A stretch of DNA of 64,000 bases from Powellomyces hirtus (taxonomy: Eukaryota > Chytridiomycota > Chytridiomycetes > Spizellomycetales > Powellomycetaceae): assembly GCA_025526995.1 (NCBI GenBank), contig JAHLKG010000034.1:1-64000 (forward strand), written 5' to 3'. Shown piece after piece: positions 44,778-56,515 of the stretch. Made by a program: the position numbers and the translations under genes. Below the pieces are notes generated by a model, which searched no databases, was not told the DNA's origin, and saw nothing but the letters and a program-made list of their open reading frames with translations. Positions within the stretch are counted from its first letter, which is position 1. Every line of letters begins with the position of its first letter.

Positions 44778-45009
44778 CTAGTTGAAATACACCCGCCGCA
44801 ACCACCATCTCAATCGACGGTCCGACTTGTTGCATTTCGGGCAACGTATTTCTCCACTTCAATGCACCAGACCCCGTGAACAGCTCTCACACAGAAAACA
44901 GGGGTTTCTTTCTCCACAGGCGTGCAGCGTCTGACAGTCTTTTCTTTCGTAACACCTGTCACACCGCCTTCTCGTTACTTCCCCTTCAAAGAAGTTAACC
45001 CACTCCTCT
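44778..45009 (-). pseudogene. RING gene inside copia-3, exon 2
   Basis: The minus-strand frame reads REEWVNFFEGEVTRRRC, RCYERKDC, CFLCESC, RCPKC and ends LRWWLRRVYFN (TAG at 44780-44778). It aligns without gaps over its first part to exon 2 of the free copy at 36014-36248. A TGA at 44861-44859 falls opposite an Arg codon (CGT) of that copy. It is convergent with copia-3 pol, with 18 bp between the stops. The acceptor (CACAG) is at 45010-45011; exon 1 is at 56928-57079, with copia-2 inserted in the intron. Confidence 0.8.
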
Positions 45010-45044
45010 CTGTGCAATGCGAGATATCAGTACCCTGAAACCAG

Positions 45045-45415
45045 TATTAGAGATATCGGCGTTTCCAGTACTTTATCGGAAATGCAGAGGATTGGCCGAA
45101 TTCGATGTGGCCTCCAGTATACTTCGTAAAGGGGGGTTACAGAGCTCTTCTGTGATGCAGATGACGGTGGAGCGTTGTCAGTTGCACGGAGATGTAATGT
45201 ATGTGAATGTAATTTTATGTCTTAAAGTCTTATTGGTAATGTCTCGCTTCAAGCGTTCTAATCTACTTTTTTTTTCTCCAATCACGTGATCACACGTGAT
45301 CCAATTCAGCTCTTAGCATTACCGGTATGGTGGTCACGCGTTCTAGTCGGAGAATCCAAGTAAGGATCTAATGTAAGGGCCAGACGTTGAGTACGCAAGT
45401 CTCAACATTCCAATA
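45045..45415 (-). repeat. Copia-2 3' LTR
   Basis: 371 bp. In element orientation it starts TATTGGAATGTTGAG and ends ATATCTCTAATA, so the ends are TATT/AATA rather than TG/CA. Left-hand target copy ACCAG at 45040-45044. Confidence 0.92.
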
Positions 45416-48139
45416 CACCCCCTGTCCAAGCAATCGATCCGTGATGATGGGATTTTACTCATTTGGGAGCTCCGTCATGGACGCTTTCGTCATTGGCATG
45501 ATGGTGTTGTCGTAGAGCTTGATGCACATGCTTTCGCGATGGTATTTGAATGCCGGGGCCGGTAAAGGCTTTGTAAGTGAGTCGGCTACCATTTCAGCGG
45601 TGGGTAAGTACTCCAGATGAATCTCCTTGTCGATGTGATCACGAATGAAGTGATGTCGAATGTCGATGTGCTTGGTACGGGCGTGATGCACGGGATTCAT
45701 TGCCAACGAGATGCATGACTGATTGTCTTCGTAGATCGTTGTAGGTCGAGCATTTTCATCGAGATATTTGGGGATTTGGAGTTCTTGCAGAAGTGAGCGA
45801 AGCCAAATTGTCTCTTGAGTGGCGAAGGAAAGTGACATGTATTCAGCTTCGGTAGATGAGAGAGCAACGGTGGGTTGGCGCTTCGAAGCCCAAGTAACGG
45901 GGCCCGCATTTCCAATGTAGAAAAGGTAGCCAGTGATTGACCGTCGATCAATGATGTTGTTTCCCCAATCGGCATTGCTGTAGCCGTGAAGGGTGACGTT
46001 ATTTCCGCCGATGCAGAGGCTGTAATCTGATGTTCCCCGTAGGTAGCGAAGAACGCGCTTTGCAGCTTGCAGATGTTGAGGCGAAGGGTTGCTTGCAAAG
46101 CGAGAAAGCATACTGACTGCGACAGCGATGTCAGGACGCGTGCATATCATCAGGTACATGAGAGAACCAACGCTTTCGCAATATTCTCCTTCTTGCGGGT
46201 TAGGTGAAGTCTTTGTATTTTCGACTTCGTAGGGTTCGAGCTTGGTCTGGTCCATCGGAGTGTTGACGGGCTTGCAATCTTGCATACCAAAGCGCTCAAG
46301 GATGTCATTTACATATGACTCTTGATCGAGATAGATGACGTGCCTTGAGTAATCGCGTCGAACTCTCATTCCTAGGTAGTGGTTGACTTCGCCTAGGTCT
46401 GTCATGTTGAACTCGTTGTGCAGGGATGTCTTGATTGACGAGATTTCTGATTTGGTCTTTGCGAAAATGAGGAGATCGTCAACGTAGACGGAGATGTACT
46501 GCAATGAGTCACTTTCAGGTAGAGTTCTGATGTAGACGGCATTGTCATTTGCCAGGCGCTTGAATCCCAAAGAAGTCAGTTCTTTGTGAAGTAGGGAGTA
46601 CCATTTGCGCGGGGCTTGTTTCAGACCGTAAAGGGCCTTTCGGAGTCAAAGGATGGTCCCAGGCGGAAAGCCAGAGCCTTCAGGGGCATAGATTAGGATG
46701 GTCTCGGTAACAATCCCATTCAGGAATGCGGTTACTACATCCATTTGATGGCATTTCAAGCCTAGACTGGCGGCGAGAGCGAGGAGGACGCGTTGGGTGG
46801 CTATCTTGGCAACCGGAGCGTAGGTTTCGTTATAGTCGATACCGTAGCGTTGTTCGAAGCCTTTCACTACAAGCCGGGCCTTGTATCGTTGGGGTTGACC
46901 ATTCAGGTCTCGCTTGATCTTGAATACCCATTTGGTGCGGATGGGCCGTTGATTGTGCGGTAAGGATTTGGGGTTAATGACTTCCCATGTATCATTGGTA
47001 TGAAGGGACTTCAATTCGGCATTTATGGCCTCGGTCCACTTTGGCGTGTCGTCTGATGAGAGCGCTTGTTTGTAGGTTTGGGGTTCTTCGGTACTTGCAG
47101 CCAAAAGAGCGCTCGCCGTCTTCTCGTTGATGTAGTCAGCAAAGACCGTCAAATGATTGACATTTTCGAGCGGTTCCCATGTATTATCTTCGTCTTCGAA
47201 TCCTAGCCATTTGCAGAGGAATTCGGGGCCTTCCGGGCCATCACATGAGTCAAGAATCTCTGTGACTTCGTAGAGTTCTTTGGGCGGGATGTAGTCTTTT
47301 GCTAGTTCGAGTGCTGAGGTTTCGACGAACGTTACATTGCGAGAAATGACTATTTCTTGACGGTTGTCATCCCAACAGCGGTAAGTGCCGTCAAATTCGT
47401 AACCGATGAGTTTGAGACGTGTGGCGCGCGGTGCCAACTTTGAGACTTGTTTTCTCTTGACGAGATGCACGAAGGCATCGGCCCAAATCACACGAAGGTG
47501 AGAAAGTGAGGGCTCTTTGCCGTTGAGCCGTTTGTACGGCGAAATGTTGTTATTGGACTTGTGGGGTAGGCGATTCCGTAAGTAGACTGATGTAGCCGCT
47601 AACTCGGTCCAGAGTTGTTTTGGGATGCCGTATGAGTGTTCCAATGAACGAATGGTGTCAAACAGGGTGAGGTTGAACCTTTCAGCTACACTGTTGGACT
47701 GTGGGGAATCTGCAGCGGTGAGTTCGTGCAGAATGCCCTTTTTCGAAATGAATTCTTTCAGATCGTGATTGACAAACTCCCCCCCTCGATCGGAATGAAG
47801 TCGTCTGACCCATTCGTTGGTCTGATTTTCGATGAAATTGATGAATTCAATCAATTTTGCAGTAGATTCGCTCTTCGTCTTCAAGAAGAAGATCCATGTG
47901 AAGCGTGAATAGTCATCGATCACAACGAGGGCATATTTCTCATCGCCAACCGCGGGTATGTGCGGACCGTTTAGGTCAAAATGTAGGCGATTGAGTGGCG
48001 TCTTGGACCGTGTCATCGTACCGTTAAATGGTGAGCGCTTGTGCTTACCAAACTTGCAACCTTTGCAGACCTCGTTGGTCAATGGGAGCTTGAGTGGCTT
48101 CATGATGTGAGTGCCAGGATGGCCCAATCGGTGATGCCA

Positions 48140-48420
48140 GAGGGTTCCTTCGTTGACAGAGGAAAAGGGACCAGAACCAGCCCCAGAAGAAGCCGCTGAA
48201 GCAGCAGCGGAGGCAGTGCTAAAGCTGCCTGCGCCCTCTGCAGGGGTGCGTGCCCCCCCCCATCTCCTTTCCAAGAGCACCGAGGGGGGGGCCCCTCGGT
48301 GCTCTTGGAGGGGGAGGAGGGCATCTTCAGTGAGGATGGGGCTGACGTTCCCTGATGGGGCCGACCAGCCCCGATTTGGGGCGGCCGGCCCCTCCGTCGT
48401 GGCTTGGATCGGAGTAGAAC
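48140..48420 (-). repeat. GC-rich foldback segment inside the copia-2 polyprotein frame
   Basis: 48271-48308 is a perfect 17-bp inverted repeat (arms CCAAGAGCACCGAGGGG and its complement) around GGGG. An imperfect second palindrome (GGGGCCGACCAGCCCC, GGGGCGGCCGGCCCC) lies at about 48356-48392, next to Ala/Ser-coding repeats. It stays in frame and codes a Gly/Ala/Ser/Pro spacer between protease and integrase. It may be an insertion. Confidence 0.7.
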
Positions 48421-50085
48421 GCGTGACCGAGATACCGGTAGCGTCTGTCGGCAGGTTGGAGGCTTTTGTCCTTGAGCGAGTTTGAGTAGCGAAAGCCATC
48501 GGAGTTGGCGAGATGTGATACATTCCTCGAACGAGAGGTATGGTGATGTCATTCGTAGTGCCATTGCAGTCTTGAATGACAGCGCTCTCGTCTTCAAAGG
48601 TGACTCTCTTTCCATCTTTGGCGAGTGCGGAGACCGAGATGAGAGTTTTGGCAAGTTTCAGAACGTAGAGAACATCAGTGAGAGGTACATCTCCATCCGG
48701 AAGCTTCAAGATAGCGTTCCCTTTCGCTTCGGCATCGAGAAAGGCGTTGTTTTCAAATCTGACGCGCGTTGAGTGCTCTTTGTAGGATTCGAGAATGGAA
48801 ATGTCATTCGTCATGTGCTGTGAGCAGCCCGAATCCAGGTAAGCCAATGTAATGGTGTTATGTGCTTCTGCAATGTTGGCATTAGCAGCGGGTTTTAAGG
48901 CTTTGACTGCCTTGGCTTTGAGGGGACAATTGAATGGGGTATGTTCATTCGAATTGCATAACCAACAGGGGAAGTTCTGTCTCTTCTTCGAGTCTGTGGT
49001 CTTTTTCGCATCGGTCTTCTTGTGACTTGAGCCGTCTTTCTTTGAAGGTTGGGCTTCGAGCGCGATGTTTTCGCTCTTCTTGGCGAAACAATTGTTGTTT
49101 TGGTTACTCTTGTTACTTCCGTTATCCAGACGCTTGGCCGCTGCCATGAGGCCATGGAGATCCTTGAAACTTTGAGTTCTGACAAGCTCTGCATGATGTT
49201 CATTCATTCCGCGAAGGTAGAACCACTTGTAGATTTCGAACGGCACCTTCACAGGGGATTTGACTTGTAATCTTTGTGAATGAGGTATTGTACTGCGAGA
49301 TGGAATGACTCCCTTGTCGGAGTCTTTCAAGTTGAGTGAGCAAAGTTTCTTCGTGATCGGTTGGTTGGTAACGCGAGAGGAAGGGAGGCTTGAAGGATTC
49401 CCAATCCGTGATGGGCTCCACCATCCCTTGTTCGGCATTTTTCTGGTGATTACGATACCATTGTTTTGCTTCGCCAGAGAGCTTCGTGAAGATGAATGAG
49501 AGTTGTTCTTCTTCAGATACAGGTTTTAGGCGAAAGACTAGAGTAAGTTGATCGACGAAGTCGGCGAGTTTTGAGAGATTTCCCGTCCCGTCGAATGTAG
49601 ATACTGCATCGATCGCAGATTTGAAGTATGCGAATGATGTACGTTGTGCGTCATGCTCATCGCTGTTTCTGCTGCTCGTAGTTGTTGTGCTCTCCATTGG
49701 GGAAGACGGACGAATGTGAGGGGCAACTGGGGCTTCAACTTCGCCGTGAGTAATGTGTTGATGTAGAAAAGGGTACTCAAGGCCCGCTTTTGGGCTTCTC
49801 ATCGGTGAAACGGCCATAGGATGACCACCGATGTGAGGCTTTTCGTACTTCTCGGGTTGTTGATGGGAAGTTGATGTAGCGAGAGGGTTTGAACTAGTCA
49901 ATAAAGTCCTCTCCAACCTGTCCATCCGATGGTCGAGCTTTTCGTCGATTTCCATCTTGAACCTCTGCAGAATTTCCATGACAATGTCAGTCGGTACTTC
50001 GGACGGTACTATCGCCGAGTCTGCATGAATTTCTCCATGATTCATCTCATCCACATCTGCATCTGCATCGTGGGAATCATGGTAG

Positions 50086-50090
50086 ATCGA
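50086..50090. other. Target-site duplication of Gypsy B2 (ATCGA)
   Basis: ATCGA at 50086-50090 and 56296-56300. The uninterrupted site in copia-1 reads GGTAGATCGAGGCATTGA (26838-26855). Confidence 0.93.
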
Positions 50091-50503
50091 TGTGAGGTGC
50101 CTATGTTTCAAGGCGGGAGGTTGTTATGATCGAGCGAGAAGGTAAAGGAAGATGGAAGAAGAAAGAGAGAGAGAGAGTTGTTTGTTCTGATGCGGATGTC
50201 GGTATATTGATGGATGATCCTCTCTACGGGGGTTCTTTCCTTCTCATTTATATATATGAGGTTCTCGGGTTCTTAGTCTCTAACTAACTTGTGGAGAACG
50301 GGGAGATCATCTAGGGATTATGGCAGTGCAGCGACGGCAGTGCAGCTGCGCAGTACTGAGACCGCGGGGTAAACTTGTGGGGAGTTCTGCTTATGAGGGA
50401 TTGGGTAATCGCTTATGAGGCGCGTCTGCCTTAACTTGGGATATGGCTTTTTACTAGCCGAAAGATAAGTAAAGTATAAATATGTCATGATGGTCATCTC
50501 ACA
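50091..50503 (-). repeat. Gypsy B2 3' LTR
   Basis: 413 bp, plus-strand ends TGTGAGGTGCC and CATCTCACA. The adjacent polypurine tract at 50504-50518 (minus AGAGGCAAAGGGGGG) is identical to that of B1. Confidence 0.93.
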
Positions 50504-50784
50504 CCCCCCTTTGCCTCTTGGGCTTTAGTACAGGAGGCATGAGCTTGCTGAGCCGCAGGTCGAGCTCCCATGCGATCGTCAGCTGCTGGCTTGCCATAGG
50601 TCGAGCTCCCATATGGTGTCAGCTCCTGGTGCAGCGCTTAGGCTTACACTGGCTTCAATCTCTCTGTCGAGTAGATTGGTACATCGAAACCCCGTCGGGC
50701 TCGGTAAAGTTCGGCTCATGGCCAGGACAGGGAGCGGCTCCTAAGCGGCTTTATCCTTTGAACAGGGAGCTATTGCTTTGTTCG

Positions 50785-53700
50785 CTATCTAAGCGGGAAA
50801 GGGGGATTGTTGACTCGCCATATCTCGAACGCTTCTGTGTCTTTGAGATTGGCTTCGGGTTGCCAGGAGGGTTCGGGCCAGCCGATGTATTTGGTCAGGA
50901 ACATTCGGCGGCGAGCTCGGCCTCGGCCGGTTACGGTCTCATCGAGGATGGCTTCGACTGGGTATTCAAGTTCCCCTTCAACGAGGACCGGCTCTGGCAG
51001 AGGTGGTGTTTGATCGCGGAGTGGGTGCGTGGGGGGCACATGCTTCCGTAGTATGTTAACATGAAAATAGGGCCAGATCGCTTTGAGAACCGTTTGGGAG
51101 AGGTCTAGGCGATATGTGTCTGGATGAGGTCCTTTGGCCGATATTGTGAATGGCCCGATCCACTTGGGTGTGAGATTGGCAGGTTTAACTTGGTCGAAGT
51201 TGATCGCTAGTTGTTCACGGTTGAGGTCAACGAGATCGCCTACTTCGAACGCAATGGGAGTGCGTCCTTGGTTGAAGTATTGTTCGTAGCGATCTTGTTC
51301 GTCACAAAGCGCTTGCTGCACCGTGAGATTGATATCTGTGGCTCGTTCTTGATATAGACGAATGAGAGCTCGATTTGGCGGTGTCATTTGGGCGAGTTGT
51401 TCTGGGTTTGTGTTCCAGCCTGGGGGTCGTGGCATTCGGTTGAGTTCGATTTCGAATGGGGCGATGCCATTAAGATGGCGCCGAGGCATGGAATTAAGGC
51501 AGAACTCGACCAATGGTAGGAATTCACGCCAATTGGATCCGCTGTAATCGAGGTATTTTCGTGTGACGAACTTAGCAACGTGGATCATTCTTTCTACTCG
51601 GCCGTCAGTTTGTTGATGTCGTGCCGTAGCAAACTCATGTCTGACGCCGGTTAATTTGGCAAAGGCGGAAAAGAGGTCTGCCAATAACCTGGGTTCTCGG
51701 TCGGATATTATGAGGAGGGGTATGCCGGTATGTTTCCAAGCTTGGCTCACGATGAGGGTCATTAACTTGTTTGTAGAGAGAGTGCTTTCCGCAGGGACTA
51801 GGTGTGTTCGACTTGATAAATAGTCGACGATGCATATGATAAACGGACGCTCGGAGCTTCCTCGAGGTCGAGGTAACTCGAAGAGATCGAACCCATGAGT
51901 GTGATTAACTGTGGATGGTATTGGGAGTGGTCTTAGGAGGCCATTGCGTAGTGGACGCGAAAATGAACGGCATTTGGCACAGGTTCGGACAAAAGAGCGA
52001 ATATCCTGTTGCATCTTGGGCCAGAAGTATCGACGCAACATCTTAGCATACGTAACTAATGGCCCTTGATGTCCACCATTAGGAAGTTCATCATGGAACT
52101 CTCGGAGAACGTGTGGTCTAATCGTATAAGGGACGTAAAGCCGTTCGCCTTCGTACGTGATGATTCCATCGGATCGTATGGTGAATCTGCAATAACGACC
52201 GGGGCGCTCATGCTCTGGTTTTTCGAGCATTTTGGTGATGTGGAGCGCATATTCGTCTTGGAGCAATTCGTCTTTCCATTCCTCGAATCCAAATGTAGTG
52301 GGGAATGGATGCTCACTGGTATTCATGTACGCTGTGATCATTAGTCGTTTTTGACATTCGATGCATCGTGGTGCATATGTAGGGTTCCTCGAGAGTAGAT
52401 CAGCGATTGTATTGAATCGACCGGGAAGATATTGAATCGAAAAGTCGAATTCTTGTAGCGTTTCAACCCATCCGGCTTGGCGTTCACTCAGGTGTGGTTG
52501 CGTTTGCAGGTGCACAAGTGATCGGTGATCAACAAGAGCAATGAAGGGCCGATTAATCAAATAGAACCGGTTTGTTTTGAGAAACTTTACAAGGGCTAAT
52601 AGCTCTTGCTCGTGTACCGGATATCGGGTCCCGGCTCCATTCATCTTACGCGAGAAGAAGAGTACTGGACCAAGTTTGGGCAATTGTTCCATAGCTCGTA
52701 CTCGGTGAATCGGTAATGGCATGGGGAGAGGTTCTCCATTAGGGGTTTGTCCAAGCCATCCGGAGATGGCGTAACCAGAGGAGTCGGTGTGGACATAGAT
52801 TGATTGATCGGGATTGAAGGTCGCTAGGACGGGAGCGTTTGTGATAGCAGCCTTGAGAGCGTCGAAGGCTTCTTGCTCCTTGGCCGTCCATCCGAAAGCG
52901 CTTTTGACGCTTTGTAAAGCTGATAGTGGTGCCGCAATTTTGGCATATCGCTCGATGTAATCGAGAAAGTAGTTCGTTAGTCCCAGAAATTGCCGAATGT
53001 GTCGAGTAGTCCGGGGGGTTGGCCAATCTCGAACGGCTGCGATCTTGCTGTCCGCAATTCGCATGCCATTGATACTGAAGAGATGGCCGCAGAATTCAAT
53101 TTCCTTTTGTCCCCATTGACATTTGCCAGCATTGACGTAGAGTGAGTGATCTTGTAGCCGTTGAAGGACTTCCGCTACATCTTGACGATGTTTGTTAGGG
53201 TTGGGCAAGAAGATGAGGATGTCGTCGAGATAGCAAATGACGCAGATATTGTAAAGGTCGCCTAAGACTTGATTCATGAGTCGTTGAAAGGCGCCAGGTG
53301 CATTGCAAAGCCCAAAGGGCATAACGACATATTCGAAGAGTCCAAATCTTGTACGGATGGCCGTTTTCTCGCAATCTTCCGGAGCAATGAGCAGTCGATG
53401 GTATGCGTCCTTCAAGTCAATGAGCGTATAGAAGCGGGCGCCGAGAAGTTGGTTACGCATTTCTCGAAGATTGGGAAGGGGAGTGCGGTCCTTAATTGTA
53501 ACGGCATTCAGTCCACGATAGTCCCAACAGACGCAAATTCCGCCCGTTTTCTTGACAGCGAAGACGACTGATGCTCCCCATGGTGACTTCGAATGTTGAA
53601 TCCATCCTTTTGAGAGGAGGTGATCTAGTTGTTTCCGTAGTTCGCTCAGTTGATCTTGTGATATAGGACGTAATGCCTGGAAGACCGGTTTCAATCCGGG

Positions 53701-54543
53701 GATGATGTCGATATGGAAGTTGTTATCGCCGCGATCGGGAGGTAACTCATCGGTTTCCTTAAAGAGAGTATTCTCAAATCGTCAAAGAACTGAGTCGAGG
53801 AATTTAGGCCAAGAGGAATCAGTCTCGGCCTTATTCTCTTTGGTAATAGGACGTATATGAACTGCGAATGCTTCCCGATATTGCTTATGTCGCAGTTGTT
53901 TGTTGAATCGTTTTGATGAAATGGCGGCAATACCCTGAAATGGTTTCTGTCGCTCGCGTTTGACGTCTTTGGCGGCTCCGTGGATCGTAAAGGTTTGAGC
54001 TCTCTTGATGAATGAATCAAGATTTTGAGCGTGTCCTTTGGATGGGAGCGATGAACAGTTGAAGGGTTTGCCATCCAAGGTAAACAAGATGCGGTGTGGT
54101 CGTTTGACAGTAATGCAGGTGAAAGTACCAATCGCCTCAAAGAATGGGAGTCCCAAGATGAGCGGGATTCCAATTAGTGCGATTTCGAAATGGAAGGAGG
54201 CGACGGGATCGTAGTCTTGTGATATGTTATTGAAGATTCGAATGGATTGGGTCGTAAGGAATGAAATTTGGATGGTTTGACCAGCACCAGCAGTATCAAT
54301 GCTATAAGGTTTGTTCAGGGGTCTTTTCTCGAGTTTTCGTTCGCTAGTGATGCGGTCTTGAACGACCATAGTATTGCAGCCGGTATCTAAGAGGGCTATA
54401 ATTGGGTCGGTACCCATCTTGACTCGAAAGACCCAGCTAGGTGCACTCGAAGCCTTGCCGGGTTGAAGTCGGGCTTGAAAGTCCATTTGTCGAATGGATG
54501 TAGAATTGCCCTTAGGGCTTTCAGGTGGTCGATTGCATGTCAT
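50785..54543 (-). pseudogene. Gypsy B2 Pol (single in-frame stop)
   Basis: From 54543 the frame reads MTCNRPPESPKG, protease (ALLDTGCNTMVVQD), a connection region, then TGA at 53784-53782 where B1 has CAA. The remaining 969 codons are open: RT (DLKDAYHRLLI, YLDDILIF), RNase H (YVHTDSSGYAISGW), zinc-binding integrase (GGHQGPLVTYAK, CAKCRSF), catalytic Asp in CIVDYLSSR and LIISDREP, Glu in QQTDGRVER, and a terminal chromodomain (FLTKYIGWPEPSWQPEANL). It aligns with B1 Pol throughout. Apart from the stop this is an autonomous-looking Pol and the best-preserved Gypsy copy in the window. Confidence 0.93.
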
Positions 54544-54605
54544 CCATGGTATATCGGATTCAAGGAAGATAGTATGTCCCTTATTGAGCTGAGAGAAACC
54601 GATTT

Positions 54606-55808
54606 CTACTCCCAGCCGTCCAGAAAATCCTGTTCTTGCTCATCGGTTTCGACTTCACTGATCCGATTGATTTGTCGGACAGGATAGTTGCTACCGGTGG
54701 CTCGTTCTTCAAGAGTTTTGCCGTTGACGTCTCGTTTGGCAAAACAATCTTGGATGGTGTGATTTGTTCGTCCACATCGTTTGCAGAGCATTGCACTTCC
54801 CCGCTTTGTTGGAGTTTTAGGAGTACCTGGAGTCCTGGGGAATGCTGGTCTGCGTGTAGGAGTTTGTTGTGGAGCCGTAACTGGGGTTGGCACGCCAGAT
54901 CTCTTCTTTGGTGTCTGCGGAATGGATTGTTTGGATGTTTGCGATTCTGTCGTTGTCCTTCGAGGAGTAATTGGTGCGGGTTGTTGAAAAGCCCGTCGAG
55001 GGGTACGAGAGGGGGCTTGTTCAATGCCCGAGTAAGGATGGAATCGGGCGGGGGTCTTGGCTTGTGCTCGTGCTGGGGTAGTAAGGTAGCCATCGACCAG
55101 ATTGCGGGAGGCTGCGGCATTTCGGACACAGATTACGGCCAGGGGCCAGGTGACGGCTTGGCCGATGGTAAGTCTCATTGTCATGAAGTTTTGAAGGGCT
55201 TGGACAAGGTAAAGACCGTAAGTCGGGTTTCGGAGAAGTCCTGCACGGAAAATGTCGATCATCTTGCTTTCGAGTAGAAGACGCTCGGTAGCATTGCCAT
55301 TAGCGCGCACGGCAATGGTCTCGAGATGTCGATATCGTTCGAGTTCGCGGATATAGTCTTCAAGTGAGTTCCCAAGCGAGAGGGCCGCCATTTCTTGATG
55401 TAGGCGGTTGGTGACATTGCGAGGCATCCATCGTTGATAGAATTGGGTGGCCCACCAGGCAGCAACGCCTTCGGCAGGGGCAGCAGGTTGAACACGAAGG
55501 TTGTTCATAATAGCGACGTGCCAAGCGACGACTGAAGGGTCCATGTTGGTGATGGCGTATTCGTCAAAGTAGTTGAATTCGTTATAAGCGATGGCTGTAT
55601 AAGCCGTAATGAAATGGTTGCATGCCCTGACATTCGTAGTGACGAAGAGGTCGATCAATTCCATATCATGCTCGCCAGAGAAGTAAGGAATCGTCTTCGT
55701 ATTGGCGACAAGGGTTGTACGCAAGGTGATTTCGCTGAGCCGATCACCGTTTTGGAGGGCAGGGCCTACGGCAGGGAAGGTCCAGGCGGCAGGTCCAGGT
55801 GCAGCCAT
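54606..55808 (-). CDS. Gypsy B2 Gag
   Basis: 400-codon intact frame starting MAAPGPAAWTFPAVGPALQN. It has a capsid-like helical core, a basic TPRR/TPKK linker and the CCHC knuckle CKRCGRTNHTIQDC. It has the same length as B1 Gag with scattered substitutions. The ATG lies 74 bp inside the 5' LTR. Gag ends at TAG and pol begins about 60 bp further on. Confidence 0.94.
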   Translation of the reverse strand: MAAPGPAAWTFPAVGPALQNGDRLSEITLRTTLVANTKTIPYFSGEHDMELIDLFVTTNVRACNHFITAYTAIAYNEFNYFDEYAITNMDPSVVAWHVAIMNNLRVQPAAPAEGVAAWWATQFYQRWMPRNVTNRLHQEMAALSLGNSLEDYIRELERYRHLETIAVRANGNATERLLLESKMIDIFRAGLLRNPTYGLYLVQALQNFMTMRLTIGQAVTWPLAVICVRNAAASRNLVDGYLTTPARAQAKTPARFHPYSGIEQAPSRTPRRAFQQPAPITPRRTTTESQTSKQSIPQTPKKRSGVPTPVTAPQQTPTRRPAFPRTPGTPKTPTKRGSAMLCKRCGRTNHTIQDCFAKRDVNGKTLEERATGSNYPVRQINRISEVETDEQEQDFLDGWE

Positions 55809-55866
55809 CGTGAATCACTCTGTTTCAATCAAAAGAGCAAGGGTAGATGAGTTTGACAGGAAAGAA

Positions 55867-55882
55867 CCTGGTGGTGCTACCA
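55867..55882 (-). other. Primer-binding site of Gypsy B2
   Basis: Minus strand TGGTAGCACCACCAGG directly inside the 5' LTR, the same core as B1 (tRNA-iMet-like acceptor end). Confidence 0.7.
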
Positions 55883-56295
55883 TGTGAGATGCCTATGTTT
55901 CAAGGCGGGAGGTTGTTATGATCGAGCGAGAAGGTAAAGGAAGATGGAAGAAGAAAGAGAGAGAGAGAGCTGTTTGTTCTGATGCGGATGTCGGTATATT
56001 GATGGATGATCCTCTCTACGGGGGTTCTTTCCTTCTTGTTTATATATATGAGGTTCTCGGGTTCTTAGTCTCTAACTAACTTGTGGAGAACGGGGAGATC
56101 ATCTAGGGATTATGGCAGTGCAGCGACGGCAGTGCAGCTGCGCAGTACTGAGACCGCGGGGTAAACTTGTGGGGAGTTCTGCTTATGAGGGATTGGGTAA
56201 TCGCTTATGAGGTGCATCTGCCTTAACTTGGGATATGGCTTTTTACTAGCCGAAAGATAAGTAAAGTATAAATATGTCATGATGGTCATCTCACA
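55883..56295 (-). repeat. Gypsy B2 5' LTR
   Basis: 413 bp, matching 50091-50503. Contains TATATATATGAGG at about 56040 (minus-strand CCTCATATATATA), a likely promoter core. Confidence 0.93.
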
Positions 56296-56414
56296 ATCGA
56301 GGCATCGATATTAACGTCTTCTTCAGCGTCAGGACCCCGTTGGACTTCTCGTGTGGCTTGACGGGCTTGTTGGCGGGTCTGCACTCCTTGAACGGGAGAT
56401 CTTGCAGTAGGCAT
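56296..56414 (-). pseudogene. Copia-2 gag, first codons
   Basis: ATG at 56414 gives MPTARSPVQGVQTRQQARQ and reads to IDASIYHDSHDAD across the Gypsy B2 insertion, continuing at 50090. Confidence 0.85.
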
Positions 56415-56515
56415 CTTGACGGTGTGCTCGGTACTTTCTTGGCGCTTGAATTTCAACGGAAGACTTGTAGTTTACAGGTTTTGCGAAGGGAGAATGATTC
56501 GAATTTGACCGGTCT

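Larger units (their letters stand above)
45455..50090 (-). pseudogene. Copia-2 Gag-Pol (one frameshift, one stop)
   Basis: Read leftward. Gag (RTSFAYFKSAIDAVSTFDG, FTKLSGEAKQWYRNHQ, FLSRYQPTDHEE) shifts frame at a run of four C (minus strand, 49254-49257); dropping one base restores IPVKVPFEIYKWFYLRGM. Then a CCHC knuckle CWLCNSNEHTPFNC, protease (YLDSGCSQHMT), a Ser/Ala/Gly-rich spacer, LWHHRLGH, the integrase core (VIDDYSRFTW, LHSDRGGEF, SPQSNSVAERFN), a chromodomain at about 47275-47135 (YEVTEILDSCDGPEG, FLCKWLGFEDEDNTWEPLENV), RT (QMDVVTAFLNG, YVDDLLIF) and RNase H to 45455. A TGA at 46648-46646 precedes LRKALYGLKQAP. Otherwise one continuous polyprotein, so the copy is young. Its first codons are at 56296-56414. 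Confidence 0.93.
50091..56295 (-). mobile_element. Gypsy B2: nearly intact Ty3/Gypsy chromovirus, family B
   Basis: 6,205 bp with 413-bp LTRs (50091-50503 and 55883-56295), TSD ATCGA, minus-strand gag and pol. The PBS is next to the right LTR and the polypurine tract next to the left. I count about six LTR differences, all transitions. Only one in-frame stop separates it from full coding capacity. It is inserted in the same orientation as its host copia-2, in the gag. Confidence 0.96.

Noticed and set aside
47726..49270. Several plus-strand frames over copia-2
   Set aside because: They are shadows of the minus-strand polyprotein, with no independent motif.
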